Below, in pieces: positions 47,391-56,476 of a DNA stretch of 64,000 nucleotides. The position numbers and the translations under genes are program-made. Source of the DNA: Flavobacterium lotistagni. GTDB lineage: Bacteria > Bacteroidota > Bacteroidia > Flavobacteriales > Flavobacteriaceae. The DNA is taken from contig NZ_JAAJBU010000011.1 in the NCBI RefSeq assembly GCF_011392125.1, positions 1 to 64,000 on the forward strand, given 5' to 3'. The stretch's first letter is position 1; every line of letters begins with the position of its first letter. The notes beneath the pieces are model-generated. The model did no database searches. It had not been told where the DNA came from and saw only the letters and a list, made by a program, of their open reading frames with translations.

Positions 47391-47978
47391 TTATCTTCCT
47401 TTTTTGGCGGCGTATTTCATCTTGTAGTCCGGATGGGTTTTGCCTTCCATAATGTTCTGTAATTTCTTTTTAATCAGTTGTTTTTTTAGGCTGGAAATTC
47501 TATCTGTAAACAGGATGCCTTCGATATGATCGTACTCGTGTTGAATTACGCGGGCAATCAAACCGTCGAACACTTCCGTTTTTTTGTTGAAATCTTCATC
47601 GCAGTATTCCATCGTAATTCGTTCGTGGCGATAAACGTCTTCACGTACTTCAGGAATACTCAAACAACCTTCGTTAAAACCCCACTCATCGCCTTCTTCC
47701 TTGAGCATTCTTGCATTGATGAAAGTGCGTTTGAATTGTTTTAAGGCAGTTTGTTTCTCTGCTGAAAGATCTTCATCTTCCCCAAAAGGCGCGGTATCAA
47801 TAACGAACAAACGAATAGGCAACCCTACTTGAGGCGCGGCTAAACCAACACCGTAAGCATTATACATGGTTTCGTACATATTGGCAATGGTCTGTTTCAA
47901 ATCGGGGTAATTTGGAGTAATATCTTCGCAAACCTTTCTCAGTACCGGATCGCCATATCCTATAATAGGTAAAATCAT
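47391..47978 (-). CDS. def: Peptide deformylase
   Basis: A 195-residue iron enzyme that removes the formyl group from new proteins. The start at 47978 (MILPIIGYGDPVLRKV) fits the family; 16 codons upstream are not conserved, and the -7 box at 48031-48024 lies just before. Motif 1 GVGLAAPQVG, motif 2 EGCLSIP (Cys ligand) and motif 3 QHEYDHIEG (two His ligands and catalytic Glu) are intact. It shares direction with ruvX upstream. Confidence 0.96.
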   Translation of the reverse strand: MILPIIGYGDPVLRKVCEDITPNYPDLKQTIANMYETMYNAYGVGLAAPQVGLPIRLFVIDTAPFGEDEDLSAEKQTALKQFKRTFINARMLKEEGDEWGFNEGCLSIPEVREDVYRHERITMEYCDEDFNKKTEVFDGLIARVIQHEYDHIEGILFTDRISSLKKQLIKKKLQNIMEGKTHPDYKMKYAAKKGR

Positions 47979-48023
47979 GGTGTATTTGTTTTTTCTTGCG
48001 GAGCGATGCGCTGCGTTAGTCGG

Positions 48024-48031
48024 CAAAAGTA
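48024..48031 (-). promoter_or_regulatory. -7 promoter box of def
   Basis: TACTTTTG on the minus strand, with TTT in place of TTG 19 nt upstream. Confidence 0.45.
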
Positions 48032-48095
48032 AACAAAAATTACAGACAGAAAAGTAGCCCGAAAAGAATTACCATATTTTTATAAACCGACCAAT

Positions 48096-48512
48096 TCAAA
48101 TCATTTTTCGCGTGAGGTAATCACGGAGCATGATTGCGGCTGATATCTCGTCGATCAAAGCCTTGTTCTTTCGTTGCTTTTTTGAGAGTCCTCCGTCGAC
48201 CATCGACTGAAAAGCCATTTTAGAAGTAAAACGCTCGTCAACCCTAATCACCGGAATATTAGGAAAACGCCGGATCAATTCCTCAACAAACTTATCAATC
48301 AAAACCGCACTTTCCGATGGCGTTCCGTTCATTTGCTTTGGATCGCCAACTAAAATCTTCGATACCGATTCGGCACTAAAATATTCCTCCAAAAAATTGA
48401 AAACCAACGACGATTCGACTGTTGTCAGACCCGAAGCGATGATTTGCAACTCATCAGTAACGGCAATTCCGGTGCGTTTTTGGCCGTAATCGATGGCTAT
48501 AATTCTGGGCAT
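48096..48512 (-). CDS. ruvX: Holliday junction resolvase-like RuvX (YqgF)
   Basis: A 138-residue RNase H-fold nuclease, linked to pre-16S rRNA maturation and resolvase activity. It starts MPRIIAIDYGQKRTGIAVTD with the first acidic site, then ILVGDPKQMNGTPSESA, VIRVDERFTSKMAFQSM and IDEISAAIMLRDYL with the final acidic residues. ATG 48512 is preferred to a non-ATG codon 3 positions upstream. The order ruvX-def-DUF5606-mazG reads in one direction. Confidence 0.94.
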   Translation of the reverse strand: MPRIIAIDYGQKRTGIAVTDELQIIASGLTTVESSLVFNFLEEYFSAESVSKILVGDPKQMNGTPSESAVLIDKFVEELIRRFPNIPVIRVDERFTSKMAFQSMVDGGLSKKQRKNKALIDEISAAIMLRDYLTRKMI

Positions 48513-48539
48513 TAGAAACAAAATATTTGGTTATTTCAA

Positions 48540-48547
48540 CAAAGATA
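48540..48547 (-). promoter_or_regulatory. -7 promoter box of ruvX
   Basis: TATCTTTG on the minus strand, about 28 nt before the ATG; no clear TTG at standard spacing. Confidence 0.4.
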
Positions 48548-48675
48548 AACCGATGGGCTACTACAGCCTGAAATAGTTATTAACATTTAACTGTTAAAAA
48601 ATAATGTTTCAAAGGTCAGAAAAACCAACGTTAACTCAGAAAAAATAGCTTAATTGCGCTACCAAATCAAGTTTG

Positions 48676-49062
48676 ATGAAGCTTAAAAACCTGTACTTCT
48701 TATTGACGACTCTGATTACGTTGAGCGTTCAGGCGCAATACAAAGTATTCTCTTATAACCAGATTCAGTCTAGAAACGAGATTCAGGAATGGGGAAATAC
48801 ACAAACCATCAGCCCTGAGAAAGCAGAATTTGGCGCCAATGAAATCAACCTAAAAATCGACAAAGATTATCACTTAACCATAGTTTCTAAGACAGATTTA
48901 CCTAACAAAGGCACTATCTATCTCTGCAAAGACGAAAAATCAGACCCAATTACTATAATGCTTTTTGACAATATCAAAATGTATTTGTACGCCAAAACCA
49001 AGCGTTTTCTGATCAACTTCGAGCGCAGTTCTAGCCTAGGGCAACTCGCCGATTCAGACTAA
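48676..49062 (+). CDS. Small exported protein of unknown function
   Basis: A 128-residue protein with a signal peptide (MKLKNLYFLLTTLITLSVQAQ). The mature part YKVFSYNQIQSRNEIQEWGNTQTISPEKAEFGANEINLKIDKDYHLTIVSKTDLP looks beta-rich and has a single Cys. I do not recognise the family. The TTG at 48673 is passed over for the ATG at 48676. It is divergent from ruvX and 74 bp ahead of dapD. Confidence 0.65.
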   Translation: MKLKNLYFLLTTLITLSVQAQYKVFSYNQIQSRNEIQEWGNTQTISPEKAEFGANEINLKIDKDYHLTIVSKTDLPNKGTIYLCKDEKSDPITIMLFDNIKMYLYAKTKRFLINFERSSSLGQLADSD

Positions 49063-49112
49063 AACTTCCTAATTATTCTATTTTCGCTTTTTCCTATTTT
49101 AAAAAATGCCAC

Positions 49113-49120
49113 TATATTTG
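49113..49120 (+). promoter_or_regulatory. -7 promoter box of dapD
   Basis: TATATTTG, 16 nt before the dapD ATG, with TTT 21 nt upstream in place of TTG. The leader would be short (about 10 nt). Confidence 0.45.
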
Positions 49121-49136
49121 TGCAAATTCTTAAAAT

Positions 49137-49952
49137 ATGAACCAGCTACGCTCAATCATTGAAGCTGCTTGGGTTGACCGCAGTTTACTCCAACAATCCT
49201 CAACCATTAACGCAATCCGCGAAGTAATAGAATTAATTGACTCAGGAACTTTGCGTGTAGCAGAACCAGCTGCCGAGGGTTGGCAAGTCAATGAATGGGT
49301 TAAAAAAGCTGTCGTGCTCTACTTCCCGATCCAAAAAATGGAAACTTTCGAAGTAGGCATTTTCGAATACCACGATAAGATGCCGCTAAAAAAAGGTTAT
49401 GCTGAAAAAGGTATTCGCGTAGTGCCACATGCAGTAGCTCGTCATGGTGCATATATTTCAAAAGGAGTAATCTTGATGCCGAGTTACGTTAATATTGGCG
49501 CCTACGTAGACGAAGGAACCATGGTCGATACATGGGCAACGGTTGGCAGTTGCGCGCAAATTGGTAAAAATGTTCATCTTAGCGGAGGTGTCGGAATTGG
49601 TGGCGTTTTAGAACCACTTCAAGCCGCACCTGTGATCATCGAAGACGGCGCTTTTATCGGTTCTCGTTGCATTGTAGTGGAAGGCGTTCGTGTTGGTGCA
49701 GAAGCGGTTTTGGGCGCCAACGTATGCTTGACTGCCTCGACAAAGATTATTGACGTAACGGGAGGTGAACCTGTGGAAACCAAAGGTGCTGTTCCGCCTC
49801 GATCGGTCGTAATTCCCGGTAGCTATACCAAAAAATTTAACGCAGGCGAATACCAAGTGCCGTGTGCTTTAATTATAGGTCAAAGAAAACCATCTACCGA
49901 TTTAAAAACTTCACTCAACGACGCTTTAAGAGAATACGACGTAGCGGTTTAA
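49137..49952 (+). CDS. dapD: 2,3,4,5-tetrahydropyridine-2,6-dicarboxylate N-succinyltransferase
   Basis: A 271-residue trimeric enzyme of lysine and diaminopimelate synthesis that uses succinyl-CoA. An N-terminal helical part (about 1-95) is followed by a left-handed beta helix of hexapeptide repeats (IRVVPHAVARHGAYISKGVILMPSYVNIGAYVDEGTMVDTWATVGSCAQIG). GGVGIGGVLEPLQAAPVIIEDGAFIGSRCIVVEGV and IPGSYTKKFNAGEYQVPCALIIG are DapD hallmarks. The length is standard. The sulfatase-type gene starts 14 bp later and may read through. Confidence 0.96.
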   Translation: MNQLRSIIEAAWVDRSLLQQSSTINAIREVIELIDSGTLRVAEPAAEGWQVNEWVKKAVVLYFPIQKMETFEVGIFEYHDKMPLKKGYAEKGIRVVPHAVARHGAYISKGVILMPSYVNIGAYVDEGTMVDTWATVGSCAQIGKNVHLSGGVGIGGVLEPLQAAPVIIEDGAFIGSRCIVVEGVRVGAEAVLGANVCLTASTKIIDVTGGEPVETKGAVPPRSVVIPGSYTKKFNAGEYQVPCALIIGQRKPSTDLKTSLNDALREYDVAV

Positions 49953-49966
49953 CCTTATTTTCCTCA

Positions 49967-51838
49967 ATGAATAACTACCTGAGCGTCTTAAAAAACCTTA
50001 CCCGAAGGCTAGCCATAATTTTTCTAAGCTATCAGGCTTGCAGGTTGTTATTTGTCATTTTTAACCGCAGTCACTTTCCCGAAATTACTTTTCGTATGTT
50101 ACTCGGTGGCGCTATTTATGATTGGTCCGCGATTGGCTACATCAACCTTCTTTTCATATTACTGCATTTGCTTCCAGGGAATTTCAAATACAATAAAGGC
50201 TACCAAAGCGGATTGAAAATTGGCTTTTTTACAATTAACTTAATTTTTATTGCTACCAATTTTGTTGATTTCGAGTACTTCAAATTTACCGGAAGAAGAA
50301 GCTCTTTCGGGCTCATTACTGCTAAAGGAATGGAAAACGAAATTTCAGGTTTAATACCTTTATTTTTAATTCGTTATTGGTATCTACCTATAGGATTTAT
50401 TCTGATTTGTTTTTTACTTTGGCGGCTTTTGTCGGCTCCGAAAATTAGCTTTCCACTTGAGAAATTATCGGGTAAAATAATCCTAAAACAAACGGGAATT
50501 TTATTGCTTGCCATGGCCTTCGGATTTCTGGCTGCCCGAGGTGGTATTGGCGAAAAACCAATTAGAATTGTAGACGCAGTGAATTATGCTTCTATCGGAA
50601 ATACGGCTGTTGTGCTAAACACTCCATACAGCATTATGAAAACACTCGGCAGTAAAGAAACGCTAACCGATCCGAAGTTTTACAGTCAAGCACAACTCGA
50701 CGCGATATTTAATCCTGTAATTACCACAAAACCATCAGGCCCGCCAACTAAGAAGAATTTAGTGATTGTTATTCTCGAAAGTTTTGGTGACGAGAACATC
50801 CACATCGGAAACACACCTTTCTTAGATTCGCTTATCACAAAATCCTATTATTTCAAAAATGGTTTTGCTAATGGGAAAGTTTCCATTGATGCCGTTCCCT
50901 CGACCATGTCTAGTATTCCGAGTTTGATGAATACGCCTATGATTTCGTCTGCATACTCGCTCAATGATGTCTATGGTTTGCCAAAGATTCTTAAGAAGCA
51001 AGGATACGCCACTTCGTTTTTTCACGGTGCTTTCAACGGCAGTCAGAACTTCGACCAATATTGTAAAGTAGCCGGTTTTGATCAGTATTACGGTAAAAAT
51101 GAATATCCAAATGACGACGCTTTCGATGGCAGTTGGGGTGTTTTCGACGAAGAATTCCTGCAGTTTTTCTGTGATAAAATAAGCACTTTCCCATCGCCGT
51201 TTTTTGCATCTGTCTTTACAATTTCTTCCCATATACCTTATACGATTCCAGAAAAATATAAAGGAAAGTTTCCAAAAGGTACAGAAGTGATTCACGAAAG
51301 TGTTGGCTACACAGATTATTCACTACGGCAATTTTTCAAGAAAGCCAAAACCCAACCATGGTACAACAATACACTGTTCGTATTCACTGCAGACCATACT
51401 TCATCGTCAGGCCGTGGAAAGTATACCACCAACGTCGGCAAGTTCAGGATTCCAATTTTCTTTTTTGATCCTTCAAAGTCTGAATTTCAAGGTGTTTCTG
51501 AGAAAAATTTCCAACAAATTGACATTTTACCCAGTGTTTTGGATTATTTAAACATCGAGTCTAAGGTGGTTTCTTACGGAAAATCATATCTTTCGCCAAA
51601 AGATTTTGTGGTTTCTTATGTAGATAATGTTTACAATTACATCGATGGTGATTATTATTTGGCTTTCGACGGCAATAAATCCATTGGGTTGTATCAATTC
51701 AAAACCGATCCGTTGCTTAAGGATAATTTGCTAACCAAATCTCCAGAGATTCGCAAGAAAATGGAAACTTTTATCAAGGCTTACATTCAGTCGTTCAACG
51801 AAAGAGTGAGCAATAACCAACTGACTGTAAAACCCTAA
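49967..51838 (+). CDS. LTA synthase-like membrane sulfatase-fold phosphotransferase
   Basis: A 623-residue inner-membrane enzyme. The start at 49967 (MNNYLSVLKNLTRRLAI) follows dapD; the frame opens inside dapD without a good start. About five N-terminal helices (to about residue 200) precede a periplasmic alkaline-phosphatase-superfamily domain. Metal ligands appear in VIVILESFGDE, the nucleophile region in GKVSIDAVPSTMSSIPS, and FTADHTSSSGRGKY holds the later Asp-His. Family members move phosphoglycerol or phosphoethanolamine onto glycans. With glycosyltransferases next to it, it likely decorates LPS or another glycan. Its stop is 6 bp from the GT9-GT2 gene. Confidence 0.88.
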   Translation: MNNYLSVLKNLTRRLAIIFLSYQACRLLFVIFNRSHFPEITFRMLLGGAIYDWSAIGYINLLFILLHLLPGNFKYNKGYQSGLKIGFFTINLIFIATNFVDFEYFKFTGRRSSFGLITAKGMENEISGLIPLFLIRYWYLPIGFILICFLLWRLLSAPKISFPLEKLSGKIILKQTGILLLAMAFGFLAARGGIGEKPIRIVDAVNYASIGNTAVVLNTPYSIMKTLGSKETLTDPKFYSQAQLDAIFNPVITTKPSGPPTKKNLVIVILESFGDENIHIGNTPFLDSLITKSYYFKNGFANGKVSIDAVPSTMSSIPSLMNTPMISSAYSLNDVYGLPKILKKQGYATSFFHGAFNGSQNFDQYCKVAGFDQYYGKNEYPNDDAFDGSWGVFDEEFLQFFCDKISTFPSPFFASVFTISSHIPYTIPEKYKGKFPKGTEVIHESVGYTDYSLRQFFKKAKTQPWYNNTLFVFTADHTSSSGRGKYTTNVGKFRIPIFFFDPSKSEFQGVSEKNFQQIDILPSVLDYLNIESKVVSYGKSYLSPKDFVVSYVDNVYNYIDGDYYLAFDGNKSIGLYQFKTDPLLKDNLLTKSPEIRKKMETFIKAYIQSFNERVSNNQLTVKP

Positions 51839-51844
51839 CACCGC

Positions 51845-53698
51845 ATGAAAATTCTCGTAATCCAGCAAAAAATGATTGGTGATGTCTTGGTGAGCAGCAT
51901 TATCTGTAACAACCTTAAGAAAGCTTATCCGAATGCCCGGATTGATTATCTGGTTTACGAATCGACAACTCCTGTTCTGGAAGGCAACCCGAACATTGAT
52001 CACTTGATTTTATTCAAGAAAATCCACCGCAAGAGCAATATAGCCTTTTTGAAATTGGCTTGGCAAATCCGCAAAGAAAAATACGATTTGGTGATTGACG
52101 CCTATTCTAAACTCGAAAGTTGGGTTTTTGTATTTCTGAGTGGCGCCAAACGCAGGATTTCCTACAAAAAGCCCTGGCGCAGTTTTCTTTACACCGACAA
52201 CCTACCGTTTTCTTCGTTTCCGAAAACCAATTTAGGGCTGGCTATTGAAAGGCGTTTGTCTCTATTAAAACCTTTGGATTTAAAGATTGAAATCGATCCG
52301 TATCCAAAACTTTTTGTCACTGAATCAGAAAACCAGCAAGCCCAAGACTTGTTCGCCCAGCATGGTTTGGATTCAAGTCGCAGAACAATAATGATTAGCT
52401 TAATCGGTAGCGAGCCATCGAAAACTTATCCATTAGAATTCATGGCCGAAGTAGTCAATCAGATTGCCCAACGCAAGGTGAATATTCTTTTCAACTATTT
52501 TCCGAAGCAAATCGATCAGGCAAAAAAAGTATACTCGTTGTGCACCGAAGCAGCCAAAGAGAAAATTTATTTTGATCTTTTAGGTGATGATTTGCGGTCA
52601 TTCATCGCCATTATGAACCAATGCGATATGATTATAGGCAATGATGGTGGAGCGATAAACATTGCAAAATCATTGCAAAAACCGGCTTTTATCATTTTCT
52701 CGCCTTGGATCGAAAAGAAAGTTTGGGCCACATTCGAAGACGGCATTCATCAAGCTTCAGTTCATCTCAAAGATTATCAACCCGAACTGCTTTCTTCCTA
52801 CACCGAGAAAGAGCTCAAGGAAAACACCCCCGAGCTTTATCGCTATTTCATTCCTGAATTATTTAGTGGGTTTCTCGATGAATTTCTCGATACCAACTTA
52901 GCAGCAGGTTATTCCGAATCAGCACTGACCATTGCTCCTGTACGATTGCCGCTTAGCGCTTTGATTATAACCTATAACGAAGAAAATCACATCAGCGAAG
53001 TACTGCATGACATTGACTTTGCCGACGAAATTATTGTGATTGATTCGTTCAGTTCTGATAAAACAGTCGAACTGGTCAACGATTTCAAAAAGGCACAACT
53101 CATTCAGCACAAATTTGTAGATTATAGTTCACAGCGGAATTTTGCCATCGAATGCGCCAAAAATCCTTGGATTCTTTTCATTGATGCCGACGAGCGATTC
53201 ACTGACGAACTCAAAGAAGAAGTCATTGAAACCATTCAAAAGCCGAATGCTGCCAGCGCTTATCTTTTCTATCGTATTTTCATGTTCGAAGACCGAAAAC
53301 TAAATTTCAGTGGCTGGCAAACAGATAAGATTTTCCGACTTTTCCAGAAAGACAAAGCACATTATGTCACCGAAAGATTGGTACACGAAAAACTGACCGT
53401 AAAAGGAAAAATCGCAAAGTTGAAACACAAGTTAATTCATTTCTCTTATACTGATTTTGATACCTATAAGAGTAAAATGGTCAACTACGGAAAACTTAAA
53501 GCCAAGGAAGAACTTGCCAAAGGCATCCGACCAAATTTCTACCATTTCTATCTGCATCCGGCCTACAAATTTTTGTATCAATTTATTGTCAGACTTGGTT
53601 TTTTAGACGGAAAGAAAGGTGTCATTGTTTGCTACCTCAATGCGCTGAGTGTGTATGTGCGTTACCAGGAATTACTTAAGATGCAACGAAAGAAATAA
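51845..53698 (+). CDS. Fused GT9 heptosyltransferase-like and GT2 glycosyltransferase
   Basis: A 617-residue two-domain enzyme. Residues 1 to about 345 form a GT9 domain (MKILVIQQKMIGDVLVSS...CDMIIGNDGGAINIAKSLQKPAFIIFSPW), as in LPS heptosyltransferases. Residues about 365-617 form a GT2 domain of the WaaE/KdtX type (ALIITYNEENHISEVLHDIDFADEIIVIDSFSSDKT...FIDADERFTDEL), whose catalytic Asp residues (DSFSSDKT and DADE) are intact. The two domains are read through in one frame with a short linker. Both probably act on LPS core. It ends 1 bp from the convergent kinase-like gene. Confidence 0.88.
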   Translation: MKILVIQQKMIGDVLVSSIICNNLKKAYPNARIDYLVYESTTPVLEGNPNIDHLILFKKIHRKSNIAFLKLAWQIRKEKYDLVIDAYSKLESWVFVFLSGAKRRISYKKPWRSFLYTDNLPFSSFPKTNLGLAIERRLSLLKPLDLKIEIDPYPKLFVTESENQQAQDLFAQHGLDSSRRTIMISLIGSEPSKTYPLEFMAEVVNQIAQRKVNILFNYFPKQIDQAKKVYSLCTEAAKEKIYFDLLGDDLRSFIAIMNQCDMIIGNDGGAINIAKSLQKPAFIIFSPWIEKKVWATFEDGIHQASVHLKDYQPELLSSYTEKELKENTPELYRYFIPELFSGFLDEFLDTNLAAGYSESALTIAPVRLPLSALIITYNEENHISEVLHDIDFADEIIVIDSFSSDKTVELVNDFKKAQLIQHKFVDYSSQRNFAIECAKNPWILFIDADERFTDELKEEVIETIQKPNAASAYLFYRIFMFEDRKLNFSGWQTDKIFRLFQKDKAHYVTERLVHEKLTVKGKIAKLKHKLIHFSYTDFDTYKSKMVNYGKLKAKEELAKGIRPNFYHFYLHPAYKFLYQFIVRLGFLDGKKGVIVCYLNALSVYVRYQELLKMQRKK

Positions 53699-53699
53699 A

Positions 53700-54464
53700 C
53701 TATTTACGCAGCAAGAAGCGCTTTTTTAGCTCAATCTTTTTCTGAAACTTCTTTTGGAAATCATCGGTATAAAACCACAATCTTTCAGCGATTTCGGCTT
53801 CAGATTTCTGTCTGTAATGTGCCGCATAGAAAGCACTCATTACTTTTACCATCTCTTTCTTCGGTGTTAAATGAGACAGGTTTTTCATGCGCGATTCGAA
53901 GTTCATACTCTGGTGGAAATTCATTCGGTTCAAATCCACCAAATAAAAATCATACTTGCCATTTTGCGCCTTTTTAATCAACGTATTTCCTGGCGAATGA
54001 TCTAAAAATTCAATGCCTTTCTCATGCAGTTCGAAACAGAATGCCATGAACTGACACAAAATGTTATCCCAATCTGGAAAATCCGGATTTTCAACCAATT
54101 CGCGAAAAGTCAAATCAACAGTCAATTGCTCACTCACATAATAACTATTTCCGAAACCGAAAAACACCCGTTTTTCAAAATAAGCAATCGGTTGCGGCGT
54201 GCCAATACCGTTTTGCAAAAGCCGATTCGCAAATTCGTAGGAACGTCTGGCTTTGGATTTTCTCAAGTAACGATAGGCGATTCGATTGATCAGGTTTGGC
54301 ACCTTAAACGACTTGATGTTCAGGGTTTTCCCGTCTAGTTCGAACAGTTTAATCTTGTTGCGTTGCCCATCCACAAAGAGCGTTCCCGAGGTATCGAAAT
54401 GTTCAACGTACTCGATAAGTTGAGGCGTATAGCTTCGGAACTGGGAATGTATCTCTGAATGCAT
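53700..54464 (-). CDS. Kdo kinase-like (lipopolysaccharide core kinase) protein
   Basis: A 254-residue protein-kinase-fold protein. The catalytic loop is DHSPGNTLI (about 155-163) and the metal-binding site reads LVDLNRM in place of DFG, as in LPS Kdo/heptose kinases. SFKVPNLINRIAYRYLRKSKARRSYEFANRLLQNGIGTPQPIAYFE matches the N-lobe of that family. It probably phosphorylates a core sugar in the cytoplasm. The start is the ATG at 54464, directly after a perfect promoter at 54513-54483. It is convergent with the GT9-GT2 gene and divergent from the YejM-like gene. Confidence 0.85.
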   Translation of the reverse strand: MHSEIHSQFRSYTPQLIEYVEHFDTSGTLFVDGQRNKIKLFELDGKTLNIKSFKVPNLINRIAYRYLRKSKARRSYEFANRLLQNGIGTPQPIAYFEKRVFFGFGNSYYVSEQLTVDLTFRELVENPDFPDWDNILCQFMAFCFELHEKGIEFLDHSPGNTLIKKAQNGKYDFYLVDLNRMNFHQSMNFESRMKNLSHLTPKKEMVKVMSAFYAAHYRQKSEAEIAERLWFYTDDFQKKFQKKIELKKRFLLRK

Positions 54465-54482
54465 CAATAGGTTTTAGGCCGA

Positions 54483-54513
54483 CAAAAGTAGGTATTGCAT
54501 TATATTTTTCCAA
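54483..54513 (-). promoter_or_regulatory. Promoter of the kinase-like gene
   Basis: On the minus strand TTG (54513-54511), a 20-nt spacer and TACTTTTG (54490-54483), full consensus; start site near 54476 and leader about 12 nt. Confidence 0.7.
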
Positions 54514-54623
54514 TTTAATCGCTACTTTTACCGCAGGTTGATAACGATTTAACAACTGAATTATTTTATCGGTTTGAAAATTAAATCATTATTGTCATCT
54601 GTTTTCTAATAACGAAAATACCT

Positions 54624-56471
54624 ATGCCGCATTCCGCATCGCCGATTAGCCAACAACTTTACTTGGTTTTTTTATTCAATTTGGCCTTAGTGCTGATTAT
54701 TGCAACTGCTTATCTTAATTTTCTTGAAAACGCCAACGGCTTTTGGCTCAATCTTTATCTCGGCATCACTACGGTATGCCATTTTTTTGTTATTGCCGCC
54801 TTGCCTTTGTTGTTGAGTTTGTTGGTAAATTTCTTGACCAAATCAGTAGCCATCACACGTGCGGTAAATATTTTCCTTTCTACTTTAGTATTGGTAATCA
54901 TTAAACTCGACGCCACAATTTTCGAGCAGTTTCGGTACCACCTCTCGCCTATTGTGTTTAAGTTGGTTTTCGGCAAGCGCGCTTCAGATATTTTCCAATT
55001 CTCAACCAGCAATATTGCCATGGCTGCGGCTTTTATTGTTGCCTTGCTGGGTTTGGAATTTCTTTTCCACTACTTTTCGAGGAAAATCTTGCAACGAAAT
55101 ATTAGCTTAAAAATAAAACCAACGTTGGTGATTTTATTTATCGGTCTGCTAACTTCACATTTAGTTTACGCTTGGTCGGATGCCAATTATGTACGATCGG
55201 TGACGCAACTCAAGAACGTTTTTCCGGTGTTTTATCCGCTGACTGCCGATGGTTTGATGATGAAACTCGGACTTGTCGATTTAGAGAAAGCCGAGAAAAA
55301 CAAACAAATGGAAATGGTTGCCAGTTCTGATTTGGTGAATTATCCGCTTAAAGAAATTGTATCGAAAAATCTATCGCCTAAAAAAAATATACTGTATTTA
55401 ATTATTGATACATGGCGCAACGATTTTATGAACGAGCAAGTCACACCAAACATTTATCAATTCTCAAAAAAATGCCAAGTATACACCAATCATTTGAGCG
55501 GCTCAAACATGACCACCGGAGGAATTTTTTCTCTGATTTATGGTATTCCGGCCACTTATTTTGACACTTTTACGGGAAAAGAGATCCAGCCGGTATTGAC
55601 AACTGAATTACAAAAACAGCAATATCAGATACAGATTTTAAGTAGTTCGACTGTTGAAAATCCGCCGTTCAACCGAAATGTATTTACTAATATTCCGAAT
55701 CTCAGACTCCAATCAAAAGCGCAAACAGCTTCAGCGCGCGATGCGGAAATTAATGAATTATGGCTCAACGGTTTTGACAAGCTCCAATCCAAACAACCCT
55801 TTTTCGGATTTTTATTCTACGATTCTGCGCACGGTTTCGACCATCCGAAAGATTATAACCCAATTAAACCCGAATTGGCCGAAATGAATTATTTGCTGCT
55901 CGATGGCGATTACGAGCCCACTTTACTAATGAATCGCTACCGAAATTCGTTGCATTATGTTGATAGTTTAATTGGAAAAGTGCTAAATCAGCTTGAAGAA
56001 AAAGGCGTACTGGAAAACACCATTATCGTGATTACTGCCGATCACGGACAGGAATTTAACGAAAATAAGAAAGGCTATTGGCAACACGGCGGAAATTTCA
56101 CCGATTATCAGATTCATGTACCGCTGATGATTTTCGATGCTTCTAAACCGGCTAAAACTTACAGCGAGAAAACCCTACATTACGACATTGCACCGACGAT
56201 TCTACAACATTATCTTGGAGTAAAAAACAACATGAATGACTATAGTTTCGGAAATGATTTGTTCCAACCAGTGCCTAGAGAAAGCTTTATTTGCGGTTAC
56301 AACCAACGTTTTGCGATTATCGAAAAGAACCAAATTACCAACATCTACCCTTCAGGTTTGTTCGATGTTACTGACCAAAAACTCAATCCGCTCGATGATG
56401 CGCACATCAACTACGATTTGGTCGCCAAGGAAATGAAGCACATGAATCGCTTTTATAAACTGAAAAAGTAA
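54624..56471 (+). CDS. YejM/PbgA-like membrane sulfatase-fold protein (DUF3413)
   Basis: A 615-residue inner-membrane protein. About five N-terminal helices (to about 190, with LDATIFEQFRYHLSPIVFKLVFGKRASDIFQ, a DUF3413-type segment) lead to a periplasmic sulfatase-fold domain. NILYLIIDTWRNDFM (metal Asp), SGSNMTTGGIFSLIYGIPATYF (Thr nucleophile position) and VITADHGQEFNENKKGYWQHGG (Asp-His) are kept. YejM in enteric bacteria controls LPS synthesis through LapB. The intact metal site here leaves a catalytic role possible. The stop lies 5 bp from that of the convergent GT2-like gene. Confidence 0.87.
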   Translation: MPHSASPISQQLYLVFLFNLALVLIIATAYLNFLENANGFWLNLYLGITTVCHFFVIAALPLLLSLLVNFLTKSVAITRAVNIFLSTLVLVIIKLDATIFEQFRYHLSPIVFKLVFGKRASDIFQFSTSNIAMAAAFIVALLGLEFLFHYFSRKILQRNISLKIKPTLVILFIGLLTSHLVYAWSDANYVRSVTQLKNVFPVFYPLTADGLMMKLGLVDLEKAEKNKQMEMVASSDLVNYPLKEIVSKNLSPKKNILYLIIDTWRNDFMNEQVTPNIYQFSKKCQVYTNHLSGSNMTTGGIFSLIYGIPATYFDTFTGKEIQPVLTTELQKQQYQIQILSSSTVENPPFNRNVFTNIPNLRLQSKAQTASARDAEINELWLNGFDKLQSKQPFFGFLFYDSAHGFDHPKDYNPIKPELAEMNYLLLDGDYEPTLLMNRYRNSLHYVDSLIGKVLNQLEEKGVLENTIIVITADHGQEFNENKKGYWQHGGNFTDYQIHVPLMIFDASKPAKTYSEKTLHYDIAPTILQHYLGVKNNMNDYSFGNDLFQPVPRESFICGYNQRFAIIEKNQITNIYPSGLFDVTDQKLNPLDDAHINYDLVAKEMKHMNRFYKLKK

Positions 56472-56476
56472 CGGGC

